Assembly (NCBI RefSeq): GCF_029963765.1
Contig: NZ_JALBYU010000028.1
Coordinates: 1-64,000 of the forward strand
Direction: 5' to 3'
Length of the DNA: 64,000 bases
From: Pseudomonas sp. UYIF39
GTDB taxonomy: Bacteria > Pseudomonadota > Gammaproteobacteria > Pseudomonadales > Pseudomonadaceae
Of this stretch, positions 27,908 to 36,947 are shown in pieces; within the stretch, counting starts at the first letter, position 1; each line of letters begins with the position of its first letter. Position numbers and translations under genes: made by a program. The notes under the pieces are model-generated. The model ran no database searches. It had not been told where the DNA came from and was given only the letters and a program-made list of their open reading frames with translations.

Positions 27908-28693
27908 ATGTTGGGTACGGAATTGAGGGGGCATGTGGCACTTGTCAGTGGTGCCGGAAGTGAAGCAGGTATTGGTATGGCGATCGCTCGCAGGCTAGGT
28001 GCATCTGGGGCGAAGTTAATCGTCACTGCCAGCAGCAAGCGCATCGTGGATCGGGTTTCAGAGCTACGCGTCGAGGGGTTTGAAGTTGAAGGCCGGCCAG
28101 TTGATCTCACCGATGAAAGTCAGGTGCATGAATTCAGCATATGGGCAGAGTCAGTCTGGGGGCGGGTCGATATTCTGGTGAATAATGCCGGAATGGCCAT
28201 GCAAGGAAGCCCTGAGCTTTTCTCGGAATTGGCAGCTATGGAGTTGCATGAGTGGAATCTTTCACTGGCAAGAAATTTAACGACAGCTTTTCTTCTAACT
28301 CGAGCCGTTCTGCCCGGCATGAGGGCGCGAAATTACGGGCGCATTGTCAATATCAGTTCCACCACAGGCACCCGGTGCAGTAATCCAGGCGAAGCAGCTT
28401 ATAGCGCCGCTAAGGCCGCGATGGTTGGCATGAGCATGGGCCTCGCACTTGAAGTCGCTAAGCAGGGGGTCACTGTAAACAGTGTTGCTCCCGGCTGGAT
28501 CACGACGGGATCAACCTCACTCGCTGAAGCAGAGGCGGGGCGTTTCACCCCAATAGGGCGGGCGGGCAGTCCCCGCGAAGTGGCTGCGGCGGTTGCATTC
28601 CTGGCGTCTCCTGAATCCAGTTACATCACGGGTGAAGTCATCGTGGTGGATGGCGGTAACTGTTTGGTCGAGAACAAAACCCCTCAAGCCTGA
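27908..28693 (+). CDS. Short-chain dehydrogenase/reductase
   Basis: A 261-residue classical SDR. The nucleotide motif is GAGSEAGIGMAIA (TGxxxGIG type), with NNAG near residue 92, the catalytic Ser in NISSTTG, and YSAAKAA giving the Tyr-X3-Lys pair. The C-terminal end ITGEVIVVDGG is typical. It resembles FabG-like oxidoreductases; the substrate cannot be told. It is probably controlled by the divergent LysR gene. Confidence 0.88.
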   Translation: MLGTELRGHVALVSGAGSEAGIGMAIARRLGASGAKLIVTASSKRIVDRVSELRVEGFEVEGRPVDLTDESQVHEFSIWAESVWGRVDILVNNAGMAMQGSPELFSELAAMELHEWNLSLARNLTTAFLLTRAVLPGMRARNYGRIVNISSTTGTRCSNPGEAAYSAAKAAMVGMSMGLALEVAKQGVTVNSVAPGWITTGSTSLAEAEAGRFTPIGRAGSPREVAAAVAFLASPESSYITGEVIVVDGGNCLVENKTPQA

Positions 28694-28992
28694 GGTCAGG
28701 ACACGGCCGGTTTATTCTCTTTTGGCCGAAAGTAAAACAGAGAAATTGATCTACTCAAACTGGCTATTAACTTTGAATGCTTTCTAGTGCGATCAACGAA
28801 TGATCCTGGGTGGGGTGGCGGCTATCGCCGCGATATATAAAAGCGCGATATATCAAAGAGCAGGTAAGTTCACTGAGCAGCATTCATACGTCATTCCGGA
28901 AGTGATAGGGGAGTGAGTACGGCGATGGATTGTTTCCTATCTGAGCGGCAACGACTTTTAATTACTTTGATAATTAACATAGGGTTTTGATC
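28694..28992. other. Intergenic region with a tandem GCGATATAT repeat
   Basis: There is no gene in this 299-bp gap. At about 28829-28855 the element CGCGATATAT occurs twice, 15 bp apart, beside GCGGCTATCGCCGC. This could be an operator for the aminotransferase-ligase pair that follows, but no regulator can be assigned. Confidence 0.35.
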
Positions 28993-30393
28993 ATGTCGAA
29001 AAGTGGAATTAGTGAATCAGCGATTGCTGCGTTTACCGCATCCGAGCGTGCCCGATTCATTGAAAACAACCCAACGTCAATGGCGCTGGCCAAGCGTGCT
29101 AAGGCTAATCTGTTCAATGGTGTTCCCATGCACTGGATGAGCGATTGGTCGATGCCTTCACCGCTCTTCGTCCAGCGAGCCAAAGGTGCGCGCTTCCAAG
29201 ATGTTGACGATCATGAGTACGTTGATTTTTGCTTGGGCGATACAGGCACTATGTTTGGCCATTCGCCGGACCCTATTGCCCGCGCCATCGCAGAGCAAGC
29301 GAATAACGGCTTAACGACGATGCTTCCTGGCGAAGATGCGGTGGTCTGCGGAGAGTTGCTGGCTCAGCGATTTGGGCTGCCTTATTGGCAGGTCACCGCC
29401 AATGCTACTGACGCCAATCGTTATGTGCTGCGCTGGGCGCGAGCTATCACCAAACGCAATGTGTTGCTGGTGTTCGACGGCTGTTATCACGGCACGGTGG
29501 ATGACGTGATGGTACGGTGCCGCGAGGGCAAAACAGTGCACCGTTCAGGTCTTGTGGGTCAAGCCTACGACTTGACCCAATACAGTCGATCTATCCCCTT
29601 CAACGATGTCGCCGCACTCGAGGCTGCTTTAGCCCAGGACGATGTGTGCGCGCTGATGTGCGAGCCGGCGATGACGAACATAGGCATGGTCCTGCCCGAT
29701 CCAGGATTCATGCAAAAGTGTCGAGAGTTGACCCTTAAATATGGCAGCCTACTGGTCATTGATGAGACCCATACTATTTCTACCGGCATCGGTGGATGCA
29801 CTCGCCAATGGGATTTGAAACCTGACTTTTTTGTGGTGGGTAAACCCATAGCAGGTGGCGTGCCCTGCGCTGTCTTTGGCGTGACCGAGCAAGTTGCGTT
29901 GGCAATGCACGACGCGCAGAAGACCGTTAGCGAAGAGTGCGGGGGGCATGGCCACAGTGGTATGGGAACGACGCTGTCCGCCAACGCGCTGGCGATGCGT
30001 TGCATGCGAGCCAATCTCGAAGAGGTTATGACAGAGTCTGCCTACGAGAACATGTTGCATTTCGCATCAGGATTGGCAAAGGGATTTCGATACTTGTTTA
30101 AGCAGCACCAACTAAATTGGTCGGTAACAGAGTTGGGGGCGCGGTGTGAGTTTCAATTCTGTGCCACCCCGCCAAGAACAGGCGCACAAGCCGAGGCGGC
30201 TTTTCATGACAGCCTTCAAATGGCTCTGCACCTGTATCTAATCAATCGCGGAATCCTGATCACGCCTTTTCACAACATGACGCTGTGCTGTCCACAGACA
30301 AGTTCATCGGATATCGACAGGTTGCTCGTTGAGTTGGATAACGCGCTAACCACGCTGCTTGCCATACCTGGGGCTCGGCTCATACCTAAATAG
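28993..30393 (+). CDS. Class III (PLP) aminotransferase
   Basis: A 466-residue fold-type I PLP enzyme, related to glutamate-1-semialdehyde aminomutase and omega-aminotransferases. Visible features are the entry segment DFCLGDTGTMFGHSP, the PLP-ring segment FDGCYHGTVDD, the Asp in LLVIDETHTISTG and the Schiff-base Lys in FFVVGKPIAGG. The ATG at 28993 is used; the frame also opens at a TTG two codons upstream. It is followed 49-70 bp later by a glutamine-synthetase-like ligase, suggesting a pathway for an amine or amino acid. The substrate is not known. Confidence 0.85.
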   Translation: MSKSGISESAIAAFTASERARFIENNPTSMALAKRAKANLFNGVPMHWMSDWSMPSPLFVQRAKGARFQDVDDHEYVDFCLGDTGTMFGHSPDPIARAIAEQANNGLTTMLPGEDAVVCGELLAQRFGLPYWQVTANATDANRYVLRWARAITKRNVLLVFDGCYHGTVDDVMVRCREGKTVHRSGLVGQAYDLTQYSRSIPFNDVAALEAALAQDDVCALMCEPAMTNIGMVLPDPGFMQKCRELTLKYGSLLVIDETHTISTGIGGCTRQWDLKPDFFVVGKPIAGGVPCAVFGVTEQVALAMHDAQKTVSEECGGHGHSGMGTTLSANALAMRCMRANLEEVMTESAYENMLHFASGLAKGFRYLFKQHQLNWSVTELGARCEFQFCATPPRTGAQAEAAFHDSLQMALHLYLINRGILITPFHNMTLCCPQTSSSDIDRLLVELDNALTTLLAIPGARLIPK

Positions 30394-30463
30394 TTGGTCA
30401 ACTGAAGACTCCACCTTTCTCAAATATTGCCAAGGCGCTTCAATGAGTGCTAAGAGGATTGAT

Positions 30464-31831
30464 ATGAAATTTGCTGATAAAAAAGAGGCCGAAGATTATC
30501 TGGCCGCCCATCCTGAAGTTCTGAGCATCGAGTTGTTCCTTATCGATGCTTGCGGCGTTCCTCGGGGCAAACTATTGCATCGCAACGAACTACTGGCGAT
30601 CTACGAAAATGGTCGGCCGCTGCCAAGTTCCATTCTCGCCTTGACCGTGCAGGGTGAAGACGTCGACGAGACGGGCTTGGTCTGGGATGTCGCTGACGCC
30701 GACTGCTGGACCTACCCTTTACCGGGAAGCCTGACCCTGCAACCTTGGCGCACCAATCCCACCGGCCAAGTGCAGGTGAGCATGCACCCGACCCAAGGTA
30801 TTCCGGCCGCACCGGCCGACCCACGCCATGTACTGGTGCACACCATCGAGCGGCTGAAAGCCGATGGATTCCATCCGGTAATGGCCGTTGAATTAGAGTT
30901 TTACCTGCTGGACCAGCAATGCGACGTCAACGGGCGACCGCAGCCGGCATTGCAGACCAATGGGGTACGCCCTGTTGCTCCGCAGGTCTATGGCGTATAC
31001 GAACTGGAGCAGCTTCAACCGTTTCTTGATGACCTCTACGCGGCTTGCGCCCTACAGGGGTTGCCCGTGCGTACGGCGATATCCGAGTATGCTCCAGGCC
31101 AGGTCGAGTTGACTCTAGAGCATCGTTTCGACGCACTCCAGGCCATTGATGAAGGCGTACGTTACAAACGCTTGGTCAAAGGTGTGGCCAACAAACATGG
31201 GCTACAAGCGTGCTTCATGGCCAAGCCATTCAGCGATCAGGCCGGCAGCGGTATGCATTTGCACGTCAGTCTGGCCGACGAGGAGGGTAACAACCTGTAT
31301 GCGAGCGAAGACCCACAGGGCACGCCGCTGTTGCGTCACTCAATTGGAGGGATGATGGCGACCTTGTTTGACTCGCTGGCGATATTTTGCCCCCATGCCA
31401 ATTCATATCGCCGGTTCCAGACCGGTAGTTACGCGCCACTGGCCAAAAGTTGGGGAGTAAACAATCGTACCGTATCGTTCCGCGTGCCCGGCGGCCCCGC
31501 GATAAGTCGGCACATCGAACACCGCATTTGCGGTGCCGATGCCAACCCGTATCTCGCCGCCGCCGCAGTACTTGCGGGCATTCACCACGGCATCACTCAT
31601 CTAAGCGATCCTGGCGCGGCGATTGAAGGCAATGGCTATGAGCAGGCGACCGATTTTCTACCCACAGACTGGCTTACAGCGCTGCAGGCACTGCAACGTT
31701 CAACCTGGGCACGTGAGGCGCTGGGAGCCGAATTCCTAAAGGTGTTTCTGGCGATCAAGTGGCGCGAGTTCCGTAAATTCAATGCTGAAGTCGGGGAGCA
31801 GGACTGGCGCTGGTACCTCACTCATGCATGA
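30464..31831 (+). CDS. Glutamine-synthetase-family ligase (gamma-glutamyl-amine synthetase type)
   Basis: A 455-residue type III GS-like protein. The N-terminal beta-grasp includes ELFLIDACGVPRGKLL. The catalytic part has VELEFYLL, SGMHLHVSLAD, NSYRRFQTGSYAP and the ATP/glutamate segment NRTVSFRVPGG, then EHRICGADANPYLAAAA. These features fit PuuA/Pau-type gamma-glutamyl-polyamine ligases better than GlnA. ATG 30464 is preferred (AGAGG before it); ATG 30443 is an alternative. With the aminotransferase it suggests catabolism of an amine via a gamma-glutamyl intermediate. Confidence 0.85.
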   Translation: MKFADKKEAEDYLAAHPEVLSIELFLIDACGVPRGKLLHRNELLAIYENGRPLPSSILALTVQGEDVDETGLVWDVADADCWTYPLPGSLTLQPWRTNPTGQVQVSMHPTQGIPAAPADPRHVLVHTIERLKADGFHPVMAVELEFYLLDQQCDVNGRPQPALQTNGVRPVAPQVYGVYELEQLQPFLDDLYAACALQGLPVRTAISEYAPGQVELTLEHRFDALQAIDEGVRYKRLVKGVANKHGLQACFMAKPFSDQAGSGMHLHVSLADEEGNNLYASEDPQGTPLLRHSIGGMMATLFDSLAIFCPHANSYRRFQTGSYAPLAKSWGVNNRTVSFRVPGGPAISRHIEHRICGADANPYLAAAAVLAGIHHGITHLSDPGAAIEGNGYEQATDFLPTDWLTALQALQRSTWAREALGAEFLKVFLAIKWREFRKFNAEVGEQDWRWYLTHA

Positions 31832-32135
31832 GTGTTGGTCCGTCAGCGTGACTTCAAGATGGATCGCTGACGGCAACGACTCAGGCGGCTTAAAGCTGGG
31901 TTATCGTTGGTACATTGGTGATGGCGATTGCCAGTGCCTTGATTGTCCCTGCCATCGTATTGATGATTGCTTCAAGTGTTTGCGCTTGGACAGAGCCCAT
32001 CCTCTCGTAAATGATGGGTAGTGCAGCGATTTCTTTGGCTGAATACGTCCGTTGCACAGGCTCAGATACTGGCGCTTTTCACCGGCTTGTCGTAGCGACG
32101 CGTTGCCAGTTTAAGGCGCCGATCTGTTTAACCGC
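31832..32135. other. Gap with an uncalled minus-strand coding-like stretch
   Basis: There is no complete gene. On the minus strand about 31905-32085 one frame stays open for nearly 60 codons without a good start and reads like protein (YSAKEIAALPIIYERMGS followed by a hydrophobic tail). It could be the end of a lost gene or a small protein with a non-standard start. No terminator is obvious. Confidence 0.3.
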
Positions 32136-32834
32136 TTAGAACCAATAATGCAGGCCGAGCATTAATGACTGGGCGCTGTAGTCAGTGCGCACATCGCCTT
32201 GGGGCAGGCCCTGAATATCACCGAAGTGCGCATCGCGAGTCTTGAGGTATCGATAATCCAGGGACGTGGACCATTGATCGGTGAGCTCGAAACTTACCCC
32301 GGCTCCGAGTTGATAGGCCGATACGTTGTCGCGATGAGTATTGCCGAAGTCGACGCCGCCGGCTTCCAGGCCACTGATTGACACGGTGCTGTAGCCCAGG
32401 CCGCCGCCAATGTAGGGAGTGAACCGACTGAAGGGCGCCGGGAGATTCAGGAAGTCATACCAGAGGTTGGCCATCAGGCTGGTGACTTCCTCTTTGCCTT
32501 TGCCCGGGATGCTTCCGCCGCCTTCGTAGACCCGGTTATTGAACTGGGTCAGGGTGTTTTTGCGGTAACTGAGTTCCACTTCAGGTCTGAGCCCGACGGG
32601 GAATCGCCAGCCCAATGCCAGTCCAGTGGCGTAGCCGGAGAATAACGGGTGGTTAAACTGCATCTCGACAAAATCGAGGTTGTTCTGGTTAAGGTCCTGC
32701 GGGGCAACCCAGTTCAGGCCGCCCATGACACTGATGTAGGGGCCGAGCGTGTCGGCGGAGCTGGACGCAGGGCTGATAAAGCCCAGGCCAATGACGCCCA
32801 TCACGAGATACTGAGTGCTTTTTAGTAGGTTCAT
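32136..32834 (-). CDS. Outer-membrane beta-barrel protein
   Basis: A 232-residue exported protein. A signal peptide (about 1-27, ending SSSADT) is followed by alternating amphipathic strands and a C-terminal LHYWF, the terminal aromatic signature of outer-membrane barrels. It resembles small eight-stranded OmpX/OmpW/Opa-like proteins (PYISVMGGLNW, PYIGGGLGYS). It is the last gene of the biosynthetic operon, 87 bp after the SRPBCC gene, so it may handle or export the product. That is inference. Confidence 0.78.
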   Translation of the reverse strand: MNLLKSTQYLVMGVIGLGFISPASSSADTLGPYISVMGGLNWVAPQDLNQNNLDFVEMQFNHPLFSGYATGLALGWRFPVGLRPEVELSYRKNTLTQFNNRVYEGGGSIPGKGKEEVTSLMANLWYDFLNLPAPFSRFTPYIGGGLGYSTVSISGLEAGGVDFGNTHRDNVSAYQLGAGVSFELTDQWSTSLDYRYLKTRDAHFGDIQGLPQGDVRTDYSAQSLMLGLHYWF

Positions 32835-32921
32835 GCTCGGTCCGAAGTGTGCCGTTATCGATAGGTAAGCGAAGCGTGCTCAGGCGCGAGCGTCCAACAC
32901 GCCCGTTCCTGGGATGTTTCA

Positions 32922-33446
32922 TTAGTGCTGCAAATGCGTGCCAGGCTTGTCGAGCACGAGGTTGTTCATCGCGTTCGCCCGTTGTTCCGCCAGAGTGCGC
33001 AGGTTGTCCAGTGCGGTGGTCATTGCTGCCGTCAGCATTTTTCGTAACAGCCCGCGGTATAGAAAACTGAAGGGGCCGGAGATCTTCGCGCTGTGGGTGA
33101 CCTGGGTTTCATGCGGGGAAAGTCTATGCATCCGGTGATCGAACTCGAGGTCGATCCAAAGCAGTCTTGCCGTGTTCCGATAGCTTTCATGCAGCCTCAC
33201 CGCTTCCAGTTTCAGTGGCATGCTCAGGCCATTCTTGAGGACACACTTGCCCCGCGTTCCGGGCTGGAACGGGCCATCGAGTTCACAATGGCTGACGTCG
33301 GTATCCCATAACGGCGCTTCTGAGAAGTTGCTCCAGATCTCCCAGATTTCAGAAGGCGTCGATTTGACTCGGACTTGCACATTTACATCGTTCACGGCGA
33401 CACCTTTGTTGTGTGGGGCGCTGTCATGCTGGAGTTTTGAGATCAA
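32922..33446 (-). CDS. SRPBCC (START-like) protein
   Basis: A 174-residue protein with the helix-grip pattern of SRPBCC/polyketide-cyclase-like proteins: VQVRVKSTPSEIWEIWSNF at the start, then PGTRGKCVLKNG, and a long C-terminal helix (LLRKMLTAAMTTALDNLRTLAE). Such proteins bind hydrophobic ligands, and some act as aromatase/cyclases. It starts 9 bp after the ketosynthase gene, strongly suggesting that it acts on the product of that enzyme. Confidence 0.75.
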   Translation of the reverse strand: MISKLQHDSAPHNKGVAVNDVNVQVRVKSTPSEIWEIWSNFSEAPLWDTDVSHCELDGPFQPGTRGKCVLKNGLSMPLKLEAVRLHESYRNTARLLWIDLEFDHRMHRLSPHETQVTHSAKISGPFSFLYRGLLRKMLTAAMTTALDNLRTLAEQRANAMNNLVLDKPGTHLQH

Positions 33447-33455
33447 CTCAATGCC

Positions 33456-36400
33456 TCACGCAGCAGGCGCGGATTGACTCAGCACTTGAGCGGTAATACT
33501 GGCTTGACCGATTTTTTCACCCCGGTTGAACAGGTCGATGTAGATCCGGTTCGTTTTGAAGGGCTGATCCTGCGCGTCAAAACCGGCTTGCGGTGCCAAC
33601 GACAGCGGGCTGTTCCTGGGGATTGGCCGATCGAGAGTGAAACTCAAGGCCAGCAGGTTCATCGGGGTATTGAGTGGGATTCGTAGATGGCTGTGGGCAA
33701 TCTGCATGTAGCACTGACGGGAAACTTCGAGGAAATAGACCATCGAATAGTGCTCTGGGTCGCCCTCCTGGAAGATGTGCTCATCCGGCAGTTTGAGCGT
33801 GTCTACGCTCAAACCCTGGGCGATACCGCTTATGTCACTGACGATGATGTTTTCTTCTCTGGCCTTGTGCAGCAAAGCCTTGTCGCGGCAGCGAACAGCC
33901 GTGAACTCGGCGGCGGGCGATGTCTCGAACGCCGAGTTGTAAGCCATGCCAAGGATGCATGTGCACATCAACTTTCCGGCCTGCATGACCTTGGCATTGA
34001 AGACCTGAGGGTCTTTGCCTTGTTCCAGATGAAGATCAATCGCACCCTGCTTCTGTACGTATTGCTGGAACTTGATACTCAGGTTTTTGACATAGGCCAC
34101 TCGGCCGCTCAATGGGGGCATGGCGAGTTCAATCAGTTGCAACACGCCTTCGAGCAATAAAATGCCGGGGATGTGATCAAGAGGATGGTCGAAGAAGTAA
34201 GGGTGCGCTTCATTCACCACGAGCTGGGCGTGCAGTGACTGAGGGCCACGCTGGACGTTGGCGATCACGATATTCTCCGGGCGACGTTGCCAGTGCACGG
34301 GGCGCTGGGCTTCAGAGCCACGGTGCAGTGCGAAAAGGCCCTCCATGGCGCGAGTTCTGACACGTAGCCCTGAGAGCAGGGTGCTGGTTAGCAACTCGCT
34401 GAGTTCCAGCACGTCGACGCCGTCGTGTCGCGGCTCCCTGACCAGGCTGACAGGGCGTGCAGGCGAGATGACCTTCTGCAATTGCTGGGGCGCCGAGTGA
34501 GCGAAACGCAACGTGAAGGGATGCTTGACGGCAGCGGTGGGTTCGGCTGCGGTCGGGCGCCACTCCCGAAGTTTTTCAGTAAATAACCACATCACTGCCT
34601 TGCCGGCCTCGCGCACCTCGATCACCGTGTGAGCCGAGGCACCCAGCAGCACCGCCAACAGGGTTTCGATGCCACTGGCTTCAGCCAGGAAACCGGTCAT
34701 TTCTTGCAGTGAGCTGCTTGCATGAGTTGCATCAGGCTGCAGCTCGCAGACTTCAATGTTCTGGTATTGACTCCGCGCTTTGCCCAGCAGTTGGCAAGCC
34801 TCTTCCAGCGAGTTCGCGGCATGGGCCAAGACTGCCGCGTGGATCACCAGTAAAGGCTTGTCGCTGGAGCTTGGTAGGTAGGGGCGCAGAGCAATCACCC
34901 CCAACCCTTCGCCTTGCAGTGTCGCTGAGTGCCGGGCGCGTTCGATCTCTATTTCGCCACTGATAAAACGCCCTGCACCGAGCAAGAGCGTCGTCACGCC
35001 TTCCTTGAACCATTGCTGCGATGCCAGCAAGGTTTGCCAGAACAAGCCCGGGGTGCCGACCAGTGTTTGATGGAAACCTTTGAAGTCAAAAATTTTCGCC
35101 GGGTAGCCGGACAACATGTTCGGCAACATGGTTGCCACGTCCGTCACCTCCACACCCGGTGGTCTGCCTTGAGCCTGGGAGTAGAACGTGTGGGCGCCGC
35201 TATACGCATTGCTGAAGCGCTCCCCACCCATGTTGCAGCACATGACCATCGCGGTGCCGGGTGAGCCGGCCACACCCGGCAGGCATTGCAGTAAATGATT
35301 GATGCGATCGGTGATCAACAGCTTGAACGGGTCGACATGGGCCAGATGTTTGGGGCCCATGCCGAAACCGTCGATATCAATGACGCGATCCTGTGCCAGG
35401 AATTTTCCCAGTAAAGGCTGGCCCGCAATGGCGGCGCAATCAATGAAGCGCCCATAAGGGAAACTGACTGACGGTGCTGCTGGCTGATCGAGTTGTTGCT
35501 TGAGAGCCTGCAACGAGAAATGACTGCCGATCGCCGCTTCAGCCTCGACAATGGCAAGGTCCAGCATCAGCACGCCGGGGGCGACCCGGGGGACGGGAGG
35601 GCGGTTGTCGGGAATGTACTCATCCACCACCAGATGCGCATTGGCGCCGCCAAAACCAAAGCTGGATATGCCTACCCGGATCGCCGACTGACGATCAGCG
35701 AGGGGCTGTACCTGCTCTGTGGCTAACTGCAGGCAGGTCTCATCGACTTTTGCGCTAGGGCGGTAGTCGGGCTGAGGTGGAATACCTTTGTGACGCAATA
35801 TCATCAGCGCCTTGGCGAGCGAAGCACCTCCGGCGGCAGCCAATGGGTGACCAATGACGGATTTGATCGAACCGATCATTATCTTTTTGCCATCTGTGCG
35901 ATGAGGGGCGAAGAAGCTGTTCAACGAGTCCAGCTCTGTCGCATCACCCAGCGGTGTACCGGTGCCATGGGTCTCGATGTAGTCCACGTCGTTGGGGTCA
36001 AGACCGACATAGGCACGCTGGTAAGCCGTGCACTGAGCCTGTTTGCCAGGCGCAAACACTGAGCCTTCGGCGCCGTCGGCCGAAAGTCCCAATGCCCGCA
36101 AAACACCCAAGGGACGGCGCTTCGCAATCAGGGCCTGCGATACAGGCTCGACCAGAAAGGCGACCGCACATTCGCCCGGCACAATGCCGTCAGCGTCCTG
36201 GCCGAACGCCTGCATTTGGGCTCGGGAGGAAAAGGCGGTCAACTGCGAGAACCCCAGAAACAGCGCCGGTGGCAATACGGTGTTCAGTGCCATCACAATC
36301 GCGTTATCCGCCTGTCCGCTGTTGACCAGCGCTTGAGCCATATCGATTGCGTAGGGGAACGAACTGCAGGCGGTGTCTACTGATAACGCAGGGCCACCCA

Positions 36401-36872
36401 AGGCAAAAGCCGCCGCCAGTTCAGCAACTTGTTCACCCGGCGTATAACCCCGTGGTGCATCGGCTGTACCGCAGACGCCGGTGACGAAGTAACTCTCATC
36501 ACTCCAGGACGTCGCGACCACCAACGCAGTGCGCTCCTTGATCAATACCGAGCCTTGTGCGGCAAGCTGGGTGAGGAGTGTCTGGAGTACTTTCTTGCCG
36601 ATGGCGACTTGTCGTCCTTCATGGCGTGAAGGGGTCGATGCGTCATCGGCCAGGCAAAAAGCACTGTCCAGATAAGTACGATCCTTTTCCCCTTTCTTTG
36701 CTGAATAGATTGACGCCTTATCCAGCTCCCAGCGTGTCAGCATCGAATGGATGGGCGCTACCTGCCCCTGCGAGAGCAAGTGCCAAAGCGCATCCGTTGA
36801 GGGTGCCCCGGGAAACTCCCCAGCCATTGCACTGAAGCAAAAATCGCCCTCTGTCGTTACCGCGCCACTCAT
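33456..36872 (-). CDS. Ketosynthase - CLF-like - AfsA-like hotdog multidomain enzyme
   Basis: A 1138-residue cytoplasmic protein. Domain 1 (about 10-425) is an active-looking beta-ketoacyl synthase: Cys169 in VDTACSS, His302 in ETHGTGTPLGD, His342 in SVIGHPLAAAG. Domain 2 (about 435-770) is ketosynthase-like but has no cysteine at the expected place (FHQTLVGTPGLFW), as in chain-length factors. Domain 3 (about 785-1130) has two AfsA-like hotdog halves: RRPENIVIANVQ with HPYFFDHPLDHIPG (890-903), and KAREENIIVSDI with EVSRQCYMQI. There is no acyltransferase, ketoreductase or ACP in the chain. The layout recalls PfaC of polyunsaturated fatty acid synthases with the FabA-type dehydratases replaced. 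The ATG at 36872 has AGGAGAA before it. Confidence 0.85.
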   Translation of the reverse strand: MSGAVTTEGDFCFSAMAGEFPGAPSTDALWHLLSQGQVAPIHSMLTRWELDKASIYSAKKGEKDRTYLDSAFCLADDASTPSRHEGRQVAIGKKVLQTLLTQLAAQGSVLIKERTALVVATSWSDESYFVTGVCGTADAPRGYTPGEQVAELAAAFALGGPALSVDTACSSFPYAIDMAQALVNSGQADNAIVMALNTVLPPALFLGFSQLTAFSSRAQMQAFGQDADGIVPGECAVAFLVEPVSQALIAKRRPLGVLRALGLSADGAEGSVFAPGKQAQCTAYQRAYVGLDPNDVDYIETHGTGTPLGDATELDSLNSFFAPHRTDGKKIMIGSIKSVIGHPLAAAGGASLAKALMILRHKGIPPQPDYRPSAKVDETCLQLATEQVQPLADRQSAIRVGISSFGFGGANAHLVVDEYIPDNRPPVPRVAPGVLMLDLAIVEAEAAIGSHFSLQALKQQLDQPAAPSVSFPYGRFIDCAAIAGQPLLGKFLAQDRVIDIDGFGMGPKHLAHVDPFKLLITDRINHLLQCLPGVAGSPGTAMVMCCNMGGERFSNAYSGAHTFYSQAQGRPPGVEVTDVATMLPNMLSGYPAKIFDFKGFHQTLVGTPGLFWQTLLASQQWFKEGVTTLLLGAGRFISGEIEIERARHSATLQGEGLGVIALRPYLPSSSDKPLLVIHAAVLAHAANSLEEACQLLGKARSQYQNIEVCELQPDATHASSSLQEMTGFLAEASGIETLLAVLLGASAHTVIEVREAGKAVMWLFTEKLREWRPTAAEPTAAVKHPFTLRFAHSAPQQLQKVISPARPVSLVREPRHDGVDVLELSELLTSTLLSGLRVRTRAMEGLFALHRGSEAQRPVHWQRRPENIVIANVQRGPQSLHAQLVVNEAHPYFFDHPLDHIPGILLLEGVLQLIELAMPPLSGRVAYVKNLSIKFQQYVQKQGAIDLHLEQGKDPQVFNAKVMQAGKLMCTCILGMAYNSAFETSPAAEFTAVRCRDKALLHKAREENIIVSDISGIAQGLSVDTLKLPDEHIFQEGDPEHYSMVYFLEVSRQCYMQIAHSHLRIPLNTPMNLLALSFTLDRPIPRNSPLSLAPQAGFDAQDQPFKTNRIYIDLFNRGEKIGQASITAQVLSQSAPAA

Positions 36873-36947
36873 ACCCGTTCTCCTGGTTGTCAAAATGCTG
36901 GGTGATCTTTGCGATCACCCGGATTCCATTCCATTTTTTGTAGTGGC

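Noticed and set aside
31603..31831. Opposite-strand ORFs over the glutamine-synthetase-like gene
   Set aside because: They are shadows of a well-supported coding frame.
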